A stretch of 64,000 bases of DNA from Deltaproteobacteria bacterium. Its GTDB lineage: Bacteria; Desulfobacterota; Desulfuromonadia; Geobacterales; Pseudopelobacteraceae. A program made the position numbers and the translations under genes. The notes below the pieces were generated by a model. That model had not been told where the DNA came from and ran no database searches. It saw nothing but the letters and a program-made list of their open reading frames with translations. Location: the NCBI GenBank assembly GCA_021779135.1, contig JAJYBH010000001.1, positions 1 to 64,000 on the forward strand. Direction: 5' to 3'. Shown here piece after piece: positions 39,645-50,124 of this stretch (position 1 is the stretch's first letter; each line of letters opens with the position of its first letter).

Positions 39645-41021
39645 ATGTCCAAAGACAAATTGTGGGGCGGGCGTTTCACCCAGCCTACCGATAAATTCGT
39701 GGAGGAGTTCACCGCTTCCATCGACTTCGACAAGCGCCTCTATCACCAGGATATTCGCGGCTCGATTGCCCATGCCCGCATGCTGGGCAAACAGGGGATC
39801 ATTACCCTGTCCGACGTGGAGCAGATCGTCCACGGACTGCAGCAGATCCTGCAGCAGATCGAGGCCGGAGAGTTCGATTTTTCGATCAGCCTGGAAGATA
39901 TCCATATGAACATCGAGGCGCGTCTTTCGACCGCCATCGGCGAAGCGGGCAAGCGTCTTCACACCGGCCGCTCGCGCAACGACCAGGTGGCGCTGGACAT
40001 CCGCCTCTATCTGCGGGACGAGATCGTGGGGATCAGCACCTACCTTGATCTGCTGATAGATGCCCTGCTCAATCAGGCCGAGGGCAACCTGGATGTGATC
40101 ATGCCCGGTTTTACCCATCTGCAGACAGCCCAACCGATCCTTTTCAGCCACCATATGATGGCATATGTGGAGATGTTCAGGCGTGACAAGGCCCGTTTGG
40201 AAGACTGCCTGAAACGGGTCAATGTCCTGCCGCTGGGGGCTGGCGCGCTGGCCGGTACGACCTTCCCGATCGATCGCGAGTATGTGGCCGAGCAGCTGGA
40301 TTTTCCGACGGTGACCCGTAATTCTCTGGATGCTGTTTCGGACCGGGATTTTGCGCTAGAGTTTCTGGCGGATGCCGCCATCCTGATGATGCACCTCTCC
40401 CGTTTCTCCGAGGAGCTGATTCTCTGGTCCACCAGCTCCTTCAGATTCATCGATCTGTCAGACGGTTTCTGCACCGGTTCATCGATCATGCCCCAGAAGA
40501 AAAACCCGGATGTGCCGGAGCTGGTGCGGGGCAAGACCGGTAGGGTCTACGGCAACCTGATGGCGCTCCTGACGACCATGAAATCGCTGCCACTGGCCTA
40601 CAACAAGGATATGCAGGAAGACAAGGAACCGCTTTTCGATACCATCGATACGGTCAAGGGGAGTCTGAAGATCTTTGCCGATATGATCCGCGAGATGCGC
40701 GTCAACGGCGATAGCATGAGGCGTGCCGCGTCTCTGGGGTTTTCGACCGCCACGGATGTGGCTGATTATCTCGTCCGCAAGGGTCTGCCATTTCGCGATG
40801 CCCATGAGGCGGTTGGCAAGGCGGTCGGCTACTGCGTCGAAAACGGCATGGATATCACCGAGTTGTCACTGGCGGAGTGGCAGCTTTTCTCCGCTAAGAT
40901 CGAAAGTGACATCTTTGCCTGCATTACGGTCGAGGCCAGCGTCAATGCCCGCAATGTGATCGGCGGTACCGCGCGGGTCGCGGTGGAGCATGAGATACAG
41001 AGAGCACGAGAGGGTAAGTAA
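39645..41021 (+). CDS. argH: Argininosuccinate lyase
   Basis: [21 protein letters not shown]…[26 protein letters not shown]. Confidence 0.98.
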   Translation: MSKDKLWGGRFTQPTDKFVEEFTASIDFDKRLYHQDIRGSIAHARMLGKQGIITLSDVEQIVHGLQQILQQIEAGEFDFSISLEDIHMNIEARLSTAIGEAGKRLHTGRSRNDQVALDIRLYLRDEIVGISTYLDLLIDALLNQAEGNLDVIMPGFTHLQTAQPILFSHHMMAYVEMFRRDKARLEDCLKRVNVLPLGAGALAGTTFPIDREYVAEQLDFPTVTRNSLDAVSDRDFALEFLADAAILMMHLSRFSEELILWSTSSFRFIDLSDGFCTGSSIMPQKKNPDVPELVRGKTGRVYGNLMALLTTMKSLPLAYNKDMQEDKEPLFDTIDTVKGSLKIFADMIREMRVNGDSMRRAASLGFSTATDVADYLVRKGLPFRDAHEAVGKAVGYCVENGMDITELSLAEWQLFSAKIESDIFACITVEASVNARNVIGGTARVAVEHEIQRAREGK

Positions 41022-41027
41022 TCCCTG

Positions 41028-41891
41028 ATGTACTGTGAATTTTTCGGTTTCAGCGAAAAACCGTTCACGATCACCCCCAATCCGCAGTTCATTTATCTGA
41101 GCGAGCACCATCGCGAAGCCTTTGCACACCTTCTGTACGGTATCGACAGCCATGCCGGCTTCATTGCCATGACCGGCGAAGTGGGCACCGGCAAGACGAC
41201 CGTGCTTCGGACGCTCCTTACCCAGCTTGACCCGGAAAAATATTGCAGCGCCCTGATCTTCAACCCCTGTCGTTCGGGTGAACAGCTCCTGGCCAACATC
41301 TGCCGCGAGTTCGGCGTGAATCCGGAGGAGCGAAACGGCTTCGGATACCTGGACGCGCTCAACAACTTTCTGCTTGAGCAGCATGAAGCCGGAAGAACAG
41401 TCGTCCTTGTCGTCGATGAGGCCCAGAACTTGACCCCCGACGTTCTCGAGCAGGTGCGCCTGATCTCGAACCTTGAGACAGAGCGTGACAAACTGATACA
41501 GATCGTTCTGTCCGGCCAGCCGGAGCTCGACACTGTCCTGCAACGTCACGACCTGCGTCAGCTCAACCAGCGCATAACTGTACGCTGTCGTCTGGCACCG
41601 ATGGATATGCGCGATACCGCCGAATACATCCGGCACCGGCTGAAGGTGACCGGCTGCCGGATTCCTAGCCTGTTCTCTGTGGGGGCGGTGAGGCGCATTT
41701 ACCGCTTTTCGCGGGGGGTGCCACGCTTGGTCAATGTAGTCTGTGAACAGGCGCTGGTCATGGCCTGGACCCAGGAAAACAGCAGCGTGACCCCGGCCAT
41801 TGCTTCTCGGGTAATCGCAGGAATCCGGCATTCTTCAGGACATCGCAACGTATGGCAACGAATACATGGTTGGCTTTGGGCCGGAAGGTAA
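41028..41891 (+). CDS. ExeA/GspA-like AAA ATPase
   Basis: MYCEFFGFSEKPFTITPNPQFIYLSEHHREAFAHLLYGI, TGEVGTGKTTVLRTLL, VLVVDEAQNLTPDVLEQVRLISNLE. Confidence 0.92.
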   Translation: MYCEFFGFSEKPFTITPNPQFIYLSEHHREAFAHLLYGIDSHAGFIAMTGEVGTGKTTVLRTLLTQLDPEKYCSALIFNPCRSGEQLLANICREFGVNPEERNGFGYLDALNNFLLEQHEAGRTVVLVVDEAQNLTPDVLEQVRLISNLETERDKLIQIVLSGQPELDTVLQRHDLRQLNQRITVRCRLAPMDMRDTAEYIRHRLKVTGCRIPSLFSVGAVRRIYRFSRGVPRLVNVVCEQALVMAWTQENSSVTPAIASRVIAGIRHSSGHRNVWQRIHGWLWAGR

Positions 41892-41898
41892 TTGTAAA

Positions 41899-42636
41899 AT
41901 GAGCTATATCCTCGATGCATTGAAAAAGCTGGAGAACGAAAAGTCCAGAAAATCCCGCAAGGACGGGGTTATCAACATATCCGGTGCGCTCTTTGAGAAT
42001 GAACGTCATCAGGGTTCAGGAATGTCGGGCTGGAAAATTGTTCTCGCCGTGACGCTGGTCGTGCTGGTTACTTTCGGAGCCAGCTGGTTGTTTTTCCGGT
42101 CCGGGAAGGGCCGCAAAAATATGATACCGCTCATTGCAAAACCGGCCCAGATAACTCCTGCCGCCCCTCCGGCTGCTATCTTGACCGCTCCGCCACCGGT
42201 GATACCGGCTGTTCCTGCGCCGCAAGTCCCCATATCAACGCCTCCCGTGCCAGCAGTAAAAACCCATCCCATACGTTCCGCTTCCCCTGCGAGAGCGCGG
42301 AAAGCCGCTGTTCAGGCCGCGACCGTTGCCGAAGATGATACTCCTCGGAAAACTCCGCAGGAGCAGTACACACGTAAGAAAGATCAGAAAAGACAGGACG
42401 TGCCGGCAGAACAAACCATGGCTGCGCCAACCGACATCAAGCTGTCCGGCATAGCCTGGCAGGAAGAACACCGCGCCCGTCGGGCAGTCGTGAATGGATT
42501 TCTGGTGAAGGAGGGTGACGTTATCTCGGGCGCCAGAATAACGGACATTTATCAGGACCGGGTGCGATTCTTACTTTCTGGCAAGAGCTTTGAGATCCCA
42601 CTGGTTTCATCGACTGTTCCCGCCGCAGGAAAATAA
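41899..42636 (+). CDS. GspB-like (type II secretion system B) protein
   Basis: MSYILDALKKLENEKSRKS; single TM, Pro-rich linker, C-terminal IKLSGIAWQEEHRARRAVVNGFLVKEGDVISGARITDIYQDRVRFL. Confidence 0.85.
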   Translation: MSYILDALKKLENEKSRKSRKDGVINISGALFENERHQGSGMSGWKIVLAVTLVVLVTFGASWLFFRSGKGRKNMIPLIAKPAQITPAAPPAAILTAPPPVIPAVPAPQVPISTPPVPAVKTHPIRSASPARARKAAVQAATVAEDDTPRKTPQEQYTRKKDQKRQDVPAEQTMAAPTDIKLSGIAWQEEHRARRAVVNGFLVKEGDVISGARITDIYQDRVRFLLSGKSFEIPLVSSTVPAAGK

Positions 42637-42664
42637 CACTCATCACTAAGGGAAAGGTGTCTTC

Positions 42665-43426
42665 ATGCGCACGCTCTTTGGCCTGCTGTTTTTCGCCATA
42701 TCCATCACCGCCTGCGGTAAAAAGGGCCCCCTGTTCTACCCGGATATGCTGGTGCCGGCCGCTCCTTCGGCTGTGACGGCGCTTCAGTCCGGCAAATCCA
42801 TTAAACTGTCTTTTGAACTACCTTCCAGGGATCTGGCTGGTCGGAACTTTGCCGGCCTGACCGGTGTTAAAATCCTCAAGCGCGACATGCCTGCCGGACA
42901 GAACCCTGGTTGCAGCGCCTGTATGGATGATTATTCCTTGTTCCGAACGTTTAATCTCGACCTGCTTCAGCCCGATATCCAGCGCTACGGCCGATTGCTG
43001 ATGCTGCAGGATAACGACGTGCTTGTCGGCAGATCCTATACCTATCGAGTCTCCGCACTGGCCAAAGATAATCAGGCCGGCGGGTTTTCTGCTCCGGTCT
43101 CAGTGGTTATGGTCGCACCAGTCGTACCGCCGGTGCTTCAGGTGATAAGTCAACCGACCGAGATACTGCTCGAATTTGCCGGATTGCCGCCAGCCGAGGG
43201 CGTTCTCGTGGGGTACAACGTCTACCGGGCTCTCAAAGGAGAAAACTTGCCTTATCAGCCCCTGAACAGAGAACCATTGGCTGACAACCGTTATGCCGAT
43301 GTGGGACTTGAACGGCGCACAAGCTATGTGTATGGTGTCAGGTCGGTTGTGCGGCTATCGTCTGGGGACAGGGTCGAGAGCAGTCTCTCCAACGAGGCGG
43401 TGGGGCGCTTGAAGGATGATGAATAG
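42665..43426 (+). CDS. Lipoprotein with fibronectin type III-like segments
   Basis: Lipobox ITACGKKGPLFYPD; APSAVTALQSGKSIKLSFELP; YNVYRALKGENLPYQPLNREPL. Confidence 0.7.
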   Translation: MRTLFGLLFFAISITACGKKGPLFYPDMLVPAAPSAVTALQSGKSIKLSFELPSRDLAGRNFAGLTGVKILKRDMPAGQNPGCSACMDDYSLFRTFNLDLLQPDIQRYGRLLMLQDNDVLVGRSYTYRVSALAKDNQAGGFSAPVSVVMVAPVVPPVLQVISQPTEILLEFAGLPPAEGVLVGYNVYRALKGENLPYQPLNREPLADNRYADVGLERRTSYVYGVRSVVRLSSGDRVESSLSNEAVGRLKDDE

Positions 43427-43454
43427 AGGATTGCAGCGCAATTGAGCAACTACC

Positions 43455-43497
43455 AACTGAAAAGGGCATCCGCAATAAACGGATGCCCTTTTCAGTT
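43455..43497. terminator. Bidirectional rho-independent terminator
   Basis: AACTGAAAAGGGCATCCG-caataaa-CGGATGCCCTTTTCAGTT, perfect 18-bp arms. Confidence 0.95.
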
Positions 43498-43517
43498 ACT
43501 GTGACGCGGCTTGAAAA

Positions 43518-43796
43518 TTACTTGGCAACGACGGTTTTTGCCAGTTCCAGAGCGATATCCTTGTAGGGGTTGGCGAACAGGATGATCAAACAGACTACCA
43601 GGGCGTAGATTGCCAGAGACTCGATCATGGCCAGACCAATCATCATGGTGGTCAGAATCTTGCCGGAAGCGCCGGGATTACGGGAAACACCTTCTACCGC
43701 ACTTTTAACAGCCAGACCCTGGCCAATGCCGGTGCCCAGTGTACCCAGTGCCATACCAATACCTGCTGCCAGAACGCACATCGTGAAAAAGCTCAT
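43518..43796 (-). CDS. atpE: ATP synthase F0 subunit c
   Basis: GMALGTLGTGIGQGLAVKSAVEGVSRNPGASGKILTTMMIGLAMIESLAIYALVV. Confidence 0.97.
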   Translation of the reverse strand: MSFFTMCVLAAGIGMALGTLGTGIGQGLAVKSAVEGVSRNPGASGKILTTMMIGLAMIESLAIYALVVCLIILFANPYKDIALELAKTVVAK

Positions 43797-43856
43797 CTTT
43801 ACTTCTCCTCTCTTCTATTGGTTGATATCCTAAACAGTATAGGATTTGAAATATTG

Positions 43857-44546
43857 TTAGTGTGCGTGCTCCAGTGAACCCTGGATGTAGATCATGGCCA
43901 GGAGCATGAACACAAAGGCCTGGATAAAGGATACCAGAACCCCCATCAGCATCATCGGCAATGGAACCAGGAAAGGTGCCAGGCCGAAGAATATCATCAG
44001 GACCAACTCGTGGCCGTTCATGTTGCCGAAGAGACGCAGGGTCAGGGAAACCGGGCGGCTCAGGTGGCCGATGACCTCGATGAAGAACATGATCGGGGCC
44101 AGCCATGCGATAGGTCCCAGGAAATGTTTGATGTAACCTGCACCATGGTGTTTGAGCCCGACAATGTGGGTCGAGATAAATACGATTACCGCACAGGCCG
44201 CGGTAGTGTTGATGTTGGCGGTCGGCGGAAAAAATCCGGGAACCAGGCCGATCAGGTTTGAGACCAGTATGAAGATTGCCAGAGTGGCGATCAGGGGAAA
44301 GAAAGGGCGGCCATGTTCGCCCATGGTTTCGACAACCATGTTCTCGATGCCGCCGATGACGACCTCCATGAAGTTCTGCAGTCCACCGGGGACCGCCTTG
44401 ATCGCCTTGGTCGCCAGTACGGAAAGAATGAGCAGAAGAATAATCACAAACCAAGTGTAGATTATTGCGTCGGCGCTGGCGCCGGTTATATGAAACGGAA
44501 CCAGTAGCGTGCGGAAGAACTCGAGAAAAAGTAATGGGTGAACCAT
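43857..44546 (-). CDS. atpB: ATP synthase F0 subunit a
   Basis: [28 protein letters not shown]…[20 protein letters not shown]. Confidence 0.96.
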   Translation of the reverse strand: MVHPLLFLEFFRTLLVPFHITGASADAIIYTWFVIILLLILSVLATKAIKAVPGGLQNFMEVVIGGIENMVVETMGEHGRPFFPLIATLAIFILVSNLIGLVPGFFPPTANINTTAACAVIVFISTHIVGLKHHGAGYIKHFLGPIAWLAPIMFFIEVIGHLSRPVSLTLRLFGNMNGHELVLMIFFGLAPFLVPLPMMLMGVLVSFIQAFVFMLLAMIYIQGSLEHAH

Positions 44547-44550
44547 GAAG

Positions 44551-44934
44551 CTAACCTCCTGTGTGTATGGCACGATATAGTGAAAGTGAAATTATATTGA
44601 CCACAATGATGGATAATCCCGCCAGCGTACCGGCCAGCGAAAACCATCCAGATGTTAATACGAAGTAGAGGGCACATCCGGTTACTGTCATGCGGGCAAT
44701 GTACCGCATCAACGCATACCGTTGTGCATTGACCGGTAATAGCCCCAGTATGCGCTGCAGCACGTTGCGCATCCAGAGGAAGTTGACGATCGCGATGACA
44801 CCCCCCGCCAGGACCCCCAGTGCCGCCTGGCAGGAAAACAGGACAAAAGCGCCGAGCGCAAGAACCGCCAGCAGTCCGAGGCTGCCCTTGATGATGACTG
44901 AGAAGAGGTTATCTTCGTTGATCGCTGTCATCAT
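44551..44934 (-). CDS. atpI: ATP synthase I-like membrane protein
   Basis: Small 4-TM protein in F0 operon context, [32 protein letters not shown]…. Confidence 0.7.
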   Translation of the reverse strand: MMTAINEDNLFSVIIKGSLGLLAVLALGAFVLFSCQAALGVLAGGVIAIVNFLWMRNVLQRILGLLPVNAQRYALMRYIARMTVTGCALYFVLTSGWFSLAGTLAGLSIIVVNIISLSLYRAIHTGG

Positions 44935-45151
44935 CCCTGCGGATCTCCCTGCCGGCAATGACATAGATGTTCTTGAAGCCGGCGGCGATGCCGATAAAAA
45001 GAAAGATATAAAAGAACCAGGGTTCAGTGCCGAACCATTTGTCCAACTGTCGACCAAAGGCAAATCCAATCACGATGGCCAAAACCACCGAGATGCCCAT
45101 GCTGGATACCATGGCGAGGTTTCGAAACAGCTCTTTCTTGTCGTTATTCAT
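44909..45151 (-). CDS. atpZ: AtpZ/AtpI family protein
   Basis: FRNLAMVSSMGISVVLAIVIGFAFGRQLDKWFGTEPWFFYIFLFIGIAAGFKNIY. Confidence 0.85.
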   Translation of the reverse strand: MNNDKKELFRNLAMVSSMGISVVLAIVIGFAFGRQLDKWFGTEPWFFYIFLFIGIAAGFKNIYVIAGREIRRDDDSDQRR

Positions 45152-45233
45152 GACAGGACGCGTATACAACTGTGCACAAAACCTGTATTCCATAGCACGG
45201 CCGGCGCAATTCTGTCAAACGAAATCAAGTCTG

Positions 45234-46520
45234 TCACGCGATCAGTTTAAAACATTTTGCCGCTGCAGCGATTGTCTTTTCGATGTCGGATATTCCGTGG
45301 GCGGCAGAGACAAAGCCGGTCTCGAACTGGGACGGGGCCAGGTAGATACCCTCGTTCAGCATGGCCAGGAAGTATGCGGCGAAGGCCTTGGTGTCGCACT
45401 GCGATGCAGATGGCCAGTCGTGGACCTCACCTTTGGTGAAGAAGGCGCAGAACATGCTACCGACTCGGGTGGAATAGATCGGGTACCCGGCATCCTTGGC
45501 CGCTTTAGCGATACCCTCCGCCACCATGCGGCTCTTGTCTTCAAGTGCCTGGTAAAAACCGGGCTGCTTGAGGATGTTCAGGGTGGCGATCCCTGCCGAC
45601 ATGGCCAGGGGGTTGCCGGAGAGGGTGCCGGCCTGATAGATCCCGCCGGAGGGTGAAAGCTTCTCCATAATCTCGCGCCTTGCGCCGAATGCGCCCACCG
45701 GAAGGCCGCCGCCGATGATCTTGCCCAGTGTGGTCATGTCAGGCGTAACGCCGTACAGTTCCTGAGCCCCGCCATAAGCCACGCGGAAACCAGACATTAC
45801 CTCGTCAAAGATCAGGATGATCCCTTCCTGTGTGCAAATATCTCGGAGTCCTTCCAGAAAACCCTCTCGCGGCGGGACAGTGCCCATGTTTCCGGCCACC
45901 GGCTCAACGATGATACAGGCTACGGAGTCCCTGTTTTCAGCTACCAACTTTCTGACCGAAGCAAGCGAATTGTATTCTGCCGTCAGTGTCAGCTTGGCAA
46001 CCTCGGCTGGGACGCCGGGTGAATCGGGTACCCCGAAGGTGGCGGCACCGGAACCGGCCTTGACCAACAGGGAGTCGGCGTGGCCATGGTAGCAGCCGGC
46101 AAATTTCAGGATTTTATCACGGCTGGTAAAACCGCGAGCAAGGCGGATAGCGCTCATGGTGGCTTCTGTTCCGGAGCTGACCATGCGCACCATTTCAATT
46201 GAGGGAACCGCATCAATAACCATGTTGGCCAAGGTGGTTTCGAGTTCTGTCGGTGCGCCGAAGCTGGCGCCGCTCTCCATGGTGTTTTTAACCGCGGCGA
46301 TGACGGCCGGGTGGCAATGGCCGACTATCATTGGCCCCCAGGACCCGACGAAATCTACATAGGTGTTCTCATCTTCGTCAATAATATGGCAGCCGGAAGC
46401 TTTCTTGATAAAAAGCGGATCGGCGCCGACTGATTTAAAGGCCCTGACCGGGCTGTTGACTCCACCGGGAATAGAGGATTTGGCCTGTTGAAATAACAAA
46501 CTGGAGCGAGTGTGGTTCAC
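45234..46520 (-). CDS. hemL: Glutamate-1-semialdehyde 2,1-aminomutase
   Basis: [27 protein letters not shown]…[19 protein letters not shown]…[18 protein letters not shown]. Confidence 0.97.
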   Translation of the reverse strand: MNHTRSSLLFQQAKSSIPGGVNSPVRAFKSVGADPLFIKKASGCHIIDEDENTYVDFVGSWGPMIVGHCHPAVIAAVKNTMESGASFGAPTELETTLANMVIDAVPSIEMVRMVSSGTEATMSAIRLARGFTSRDKILKFAGCYHGHADSLLVKAGSGAATFGVPDSPGVPAEVAKLTLTAEYNSLASVRKLVAENRDSVACIIVEPVAGNMGTVPPREGFLEGLRDICTQEGIILIFDEVMSGFRVAYGGAQELYGVTPDMTTLGKIIGGGLPVGAFGARREIMEKLSPSGGIYQAGTLSGNPLAMSAGIATLNILKQPGFYQALEDKSRMVAEGIAKAAKDAGYPIYSTRVGSMFCAFFTKGEVHDWPSASQCDTKAFAAYFLAMLNEGIYLAPSQFETGFVSAAHGISDIEKTIAAAAKCFKLIA

Positions 46521-46764
46521 GTTGATGACTCCTTTGAAGCGGTAAGTGAGGAACAGCAGGCAAATCTGATAGTCTTGGTTAGCATATTGAATGCGGCCAT
46601 GTCAATCACAGAGAAAATTTGTCGTTAGCAAGGTATTTATTTGATTTTTCTTATGTACTAATTGATAGCTGGTAAGGAAATATTGTAACAGTAACGTATA
46701 CATAAGGATTGTGATGATTATTATTCCAAGCAAATATCTACGAAAAAAAACACGGAAAAACTCC

Positions 46765-46793
46765 TTGACAAAGGGCTTCGAATAACCTATTTT
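46765..46793 (+). promoter_or_regulatory. Candidate sigma70 promoter of nuo operon
   Basis: TTGACA 46765-46770, 17-nt spacer, TATTTT 46788-46793. Confidence 0.65.
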
Positions 46794-46807
46794 CCTCAGC
46801 GTTTGTA

Positions 46808-46821
46808 TACAGTATACTGTA
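46808..46821. promoter_or_regulatory. Palindromic operator-like site near nuo +1
   Basis: Perfect 14-bp palindrome TACAGTATACTGTA between the -10 and the nuoA RBS. Confidence 0.5.
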
Positions 46822-46841
46822 CGCAGTAAGGAGGTCTATCA

Positions 46842-47198
46842 ATGCTCGGTGCTTATCTACCTATACTTCTTCTGGTTATTGTAGCGATAGGCTTTGGCCT
46901 CGTTTCGCTGGTGATGTCTTCTCTCATCGGCCCGAAGAAGTACTCAGCTTTAAAAATGTCTCCATACGAGAGCGGATGCGAACCGGTAGGAACGGCTCGC
47001 GAGCGTTTCTCGATCAAGTTTTATCTGATTGCCATGCTCTTCATTGTGTTTGATATAGAGGCGGTGTTTCTCTACCCTTGGGCAATCCTCTACAAAAAGC
47101 TTGGTATGTTCGGTTTGGTGGAGATGGGGCTTTTTATCGTCATCCTCTTCGTCGGCTATATTTATGTATGGAAAAAAGGAGCACTGGAATGGGAGTAG
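46842..47198 (+). CDS. nuoA: NADH-quinone oxidoreductase subunit A
   Basis: [40 protein letters not shown]. Confidence 0.97.
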   Translation: MLGAYLPILLLVIVAIGFGLVSLVMSSLIGPKKYSALKMSPYESGCEPVGTARERFSIKFYLIAMLFIVFDIEAVFLYPWAILYKKLGMFGLVEMGLFIVILFVGYIYVWKKGALEWE

Positions 47199-47701
47199 AA
47201 AATCCGCTTGGCGAAAACATCATAACCACGTCACTTGATGCACTTGTGAACTGGTCACGGAAATCGTCCATCTGGCCGATGACCTTTGGTCTTGCCTGCT
47301 GCGCTATTGAGATGATGGCTACCGGCGCCTCCCATAATGACCTTGACCGATTCGGCATAATATTCCGCGCTTCTCCTCGCCAGTCAGACTGTATCATCAT
47401 CGCCGGCACTGTCACCAAGAAAATGTTGCCGGTTATCAAGACCGTCTATGAGCAGATGCCCGAGCCGAAATGGGTTATCGCAATGGGAGCCTGTGCCTGC
47501 TCCGGCGGGATATTCGATACCTATAGTGTCGTTCAGGGTATTGACGAAGCACTGCCGGTTGATGTCTATATCCCAGGCTGCCCTCCTCGCCCCGAGGCGC
47601 TACTCTTTGGTCTGATGAAACTGCAGGACAAGATAATGAAAGACAAAAACTCATTCGGATCAGCTATTGGTCTTGGTGAGAGGATTGCGTCAGCCGCCTA
47701 A
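47189..47701 (+). CDS. nuoB: NADH-quinone oxidoreductase subunit B
   Basis: [20 protein letters not shown]…[24 protein letters not shown]. Confidence 0.97.
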   Translation: MGVENPLGENIITTSLDALVNWSRKSSIWPMTFGLACCAIEMMATGASHNDLDRFGIIFRASPRQSDCIIIAGTVTKKMLPVIKTVYEQMPEPKWVIAMGACACSGGIFDTYSVVQGIDEALPVDVYIPGCPPRPEALLFGLMKLQDKIMKDKNSFGSAIGLGERIASAA

Positions 47702-47760
47702 CTGCAACCAGCTAAGCAGGTCGTTGCATAAATCAAATCCCAGAAAAAGGGTTGGATATC

Positions 47761-48249
47761 ATGGCAGAAAATAATCGCGCAGTACTCCAGTTGAAGGAAA
47801 AATACGCTGCTTCAATTATTGACGTGGTTGAGTTCAGGGGTGAGGTGACGGTGACCGTCAGAAAGGATGCCATTATTGATATCCTTTCGTTCCTCAAGCA
47901 GTCACTTCAGTACAACCTGCTCACAGATCTTACGGCAGTCGATTATATGGGGAAGAAAGAAGATCGTTTCATGATGGTATATCTTCTTTATTCGATTTCT
48001 AACAAGGATCGCCTGCGAATCAAGACGTCGGTGAGCGAGGCCGATTGTCACATCCCGAGCGCCACTCAGGTATGGAGAACTGCTAACTGGTTGGAGCGGG
48101 AAGTCTTTGACCTTTTTGGTATCGTTTTTGACAATCATCCCGACCTTCGTCGCATCCTCATGACCGATGACTGGGAAGGGCACCCGCTCCGCAAAGATTA
48201 TCCATTGCAAGGCCCTGACCGTGAACCTTATAAAGGGCGTTTGTCGTAG
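47761..48249 (+). CDS. nuoC: NADH-quinone oxidoreductase subunit C
   Basis: ANWLEREVFDLFGIVFDNHPDLRRILMTDDWEGHPLRKDYPL. Confidence 0.97.
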   Translation: MAENNRAVLQLKEKYAASIIDVVEFRGEVTVTVRKDAIIDILSFLKQSLQYNLLTDLTAVDYMGKKEDRFMMVYLLYSISNKDRLRIKTSVSEADCHIPSATQVWRTANWLEREVFDLFGIVFDNHPDLRRILMTDDWEGHPLRKDYPLQGPDREPYKGRLS

Positions 48250-48297
48250 TATAACTGCTACATCGTTTTCGTATTTCGACCATAGAAGAGGCGATAC

Positions 48298-49470
48298 ATG
48301 GCTACTACCGAAACAATGACACTGAACATGGGACCGCAGCACCCCAGTACACACGGGGTTTTGAGGCTAGTTCTCGAACTGGACGGTGAGGTGATCACCA
48401 AGATCACCCCTCATATCGGTTATCTGCATCGAGGTGTAGAAAAACTGTCCGAGCACCGCACCTACCATCAAATTCTGCCTCTTACCGACCGACTCGATTA
48501 CTTGGCGCCCATGAGCAACAACCTCGGTTATATCCTGGCAGTCGAAAAACTGATGGCGGTTGAGGTGCCCGAACGTGCTGAAACGATTAGGGTAATCATG
48601 ACTGAGCTGACCAGGCTTGAATCGCATTTAGTCTGGATTGCATGCCATGCTCTCGATATCGGCGCCATGACTGTCTTTATCTATGCCTTCCGTGAGCGCG
48701 AGGCCATTATGGAGACCTATGAACTGATCTCCGGTGCACGTATGACCTCGAACTTCTTCCGGGTTGGTGGACTTTCCCAGGATGTGCCTGATGAGTTTGT
48801 ACGGAAAGTAAGTGACTTTATAGACAGTATGCCAGGATACCTGGACCAGTATGAAGGACTGTTGACGACTAATCCGATATGGCTCAAGCGAACTATCGGA
48901 AATGGTGTCATCTCGGCCGAAGATGCCATCGATTTTGGCATTACCGGTCCAGCACTGCGCGGCTCTGGTGTTGATTGGGATCTCCGACGCGATAATTCGT
49001 ATAGTGGGTACGAGAAATACCAGTTCAAAGTGCCGGTAGGTGAAAACTGTGACACTTTTGATCGTTACAAAGTTCGATTGATTGAGATGCGCGAAGCCTG
49101 CAAGATAGTCCGTCAGGGGCTTGACAGGCTTAAGCCGGGACCGGTTCTGGCTGATAATCCGCAGGTCTGCTATCCACCGAAGGAAAATGTCTACAACAGT
49201 ATTGAGGGTCTTATACATCACTTCAAGATAGCTTCTGAAGGTTTCCCCGCACCAGAAGGAGAAGTATACCAGGGCGTTGAGGCTCCCAAAGGGGAGCTGG
49301 GATTCTATATCGTCAGCGACGGCGGAAACAAGCCGCAGCGATTGAGAATTCGCCCACCATCGTTCGTCAACCTTCAGGCAATCGAGAAAATGGCCAAAGG
49401 AGCCATGATTGCCGACTTGGTGGCTGTAATCGGAACCTTGGACATCGTTCTTGGTGAGATAGACAGATAA
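48298..49470 (+). CDS. nuoD: NADH-quinone oxidoreductase subunit D
   Basis: NMGPQHPSTHGVLRLVLELDGE…HIGYLHRGVEKLSEHRTY. Confidence 0.98.
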   Translation: MATTETMTLNMGPQHPSTHGVLRLVLELDGEVITKITPHIGYLHRGVEKLSEHRTYHQILPLTDRLDYLAPMSNNLGYILAVEKLMAVEVPERAETIRVIMTELTRLESHLVWIACHALDIGAMTVFIYAFREREAIMETYELISGARMTSNFFRVGGLSQDVPDEFVRKVSDFIDSMPGYLDQYEGLLTTNPIWLKRTIGNGVISAEDAIDFGITGPALRGSGVDWDLRRDNSYSGYEKYQFKVPVGENCDTFDRYKVRLIEMREACKIVRQGLDRLKPGPVLADNPQVCYPPKENVYNSIEGLIHHFKIASEGFPAPEGEVYQGVEAPKGELGFYIVSDGGNKPQRLRIRPPSFVNLQAIEKMAKGAMIADLVAVIGTLDIVLGEIDR

Positions 49471-49572
49471 CTCCCACGTAATTAAGTAACTTGATGAACC
49501 GTGTTTAAGTAACCAATGGACTTTTCTAATAAATCAGAAAATTTGTTGTTTACTAAAAAGGAGAAGGCGCGA

Positions 49573-50085
49573 ATGAGTGAAGCAGTTGCTCAACAGGCTG
49601 CAGAGCAGGAACCGGAAATAGACCTCTCGCTTGCCAATAAGATCATAGACAAGTATATAGACATGCCAGGAAACTTGATGCCGGTACTTCAGGGTGCTCA
49701 GGACGAGTATGGTTACATTCCTCGCGCCGTTGCCGACCTCATCGCCGAACGCCTGAATGTCTATCCTAGCCAGATATATGGTGTCCTTACCTTTTACGCC
49801 CAGTTCCATCTCAAACCGCGCGGCAGGTTTATCATCAGAGTGTGCGTCGGGACGGCTTGCCATGTGCAGGGCGCACCGCGTATCGTTGAGACATTCTTCG
49901 ACAAACTGAAAATCGGTCATGCAGAAACCACCCCCGACCTTCGCTATACCTTCGAAAAGGTGGCCTGTCTGGGGGCTTGTGGTATGGCTCCGCTGGCCAT
50001 GGTCAATGATTCAACCTACGGTGCCATGACGGTGCAGAAGGTTGATGAAATCGTTAATGATTATAACCAGAGACCAATGAAATAG
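49573..50085 (+). CDS. nuoE: NADH-quinone oxidoreductase subunit E
   Basis: GVLTFYAQFHLKPRGRFIIRVCVGTACHVQGAPRI…VACLGACGMAPLAMVND. Confidence 0.95.
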   Translation: MSEAVAQQAAEQEPEIDLSLANKIIDKYIDMPGNLMPVLQGAQDEYGYIPRAVADLIAERLNVYPSQIYGVLTFYAQFHLKPRGRFIIRVCVGTACHVQGAPRIVETFFDKLKIGHAETTPDLRYTFEKVACLGACGMAPLAMVNDSTYGAMTVQKVDEIVNDYNQRPMK

Positions 50086-50124
50086 AAAGTAGCTCGAAAC
50101 TTTCCAGTAGGGGACAAATCAGTC

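Noticed and set aside
38946-40154. 402-aa minus-strand ORF
   Set aside because: Shadow of argG/argH.
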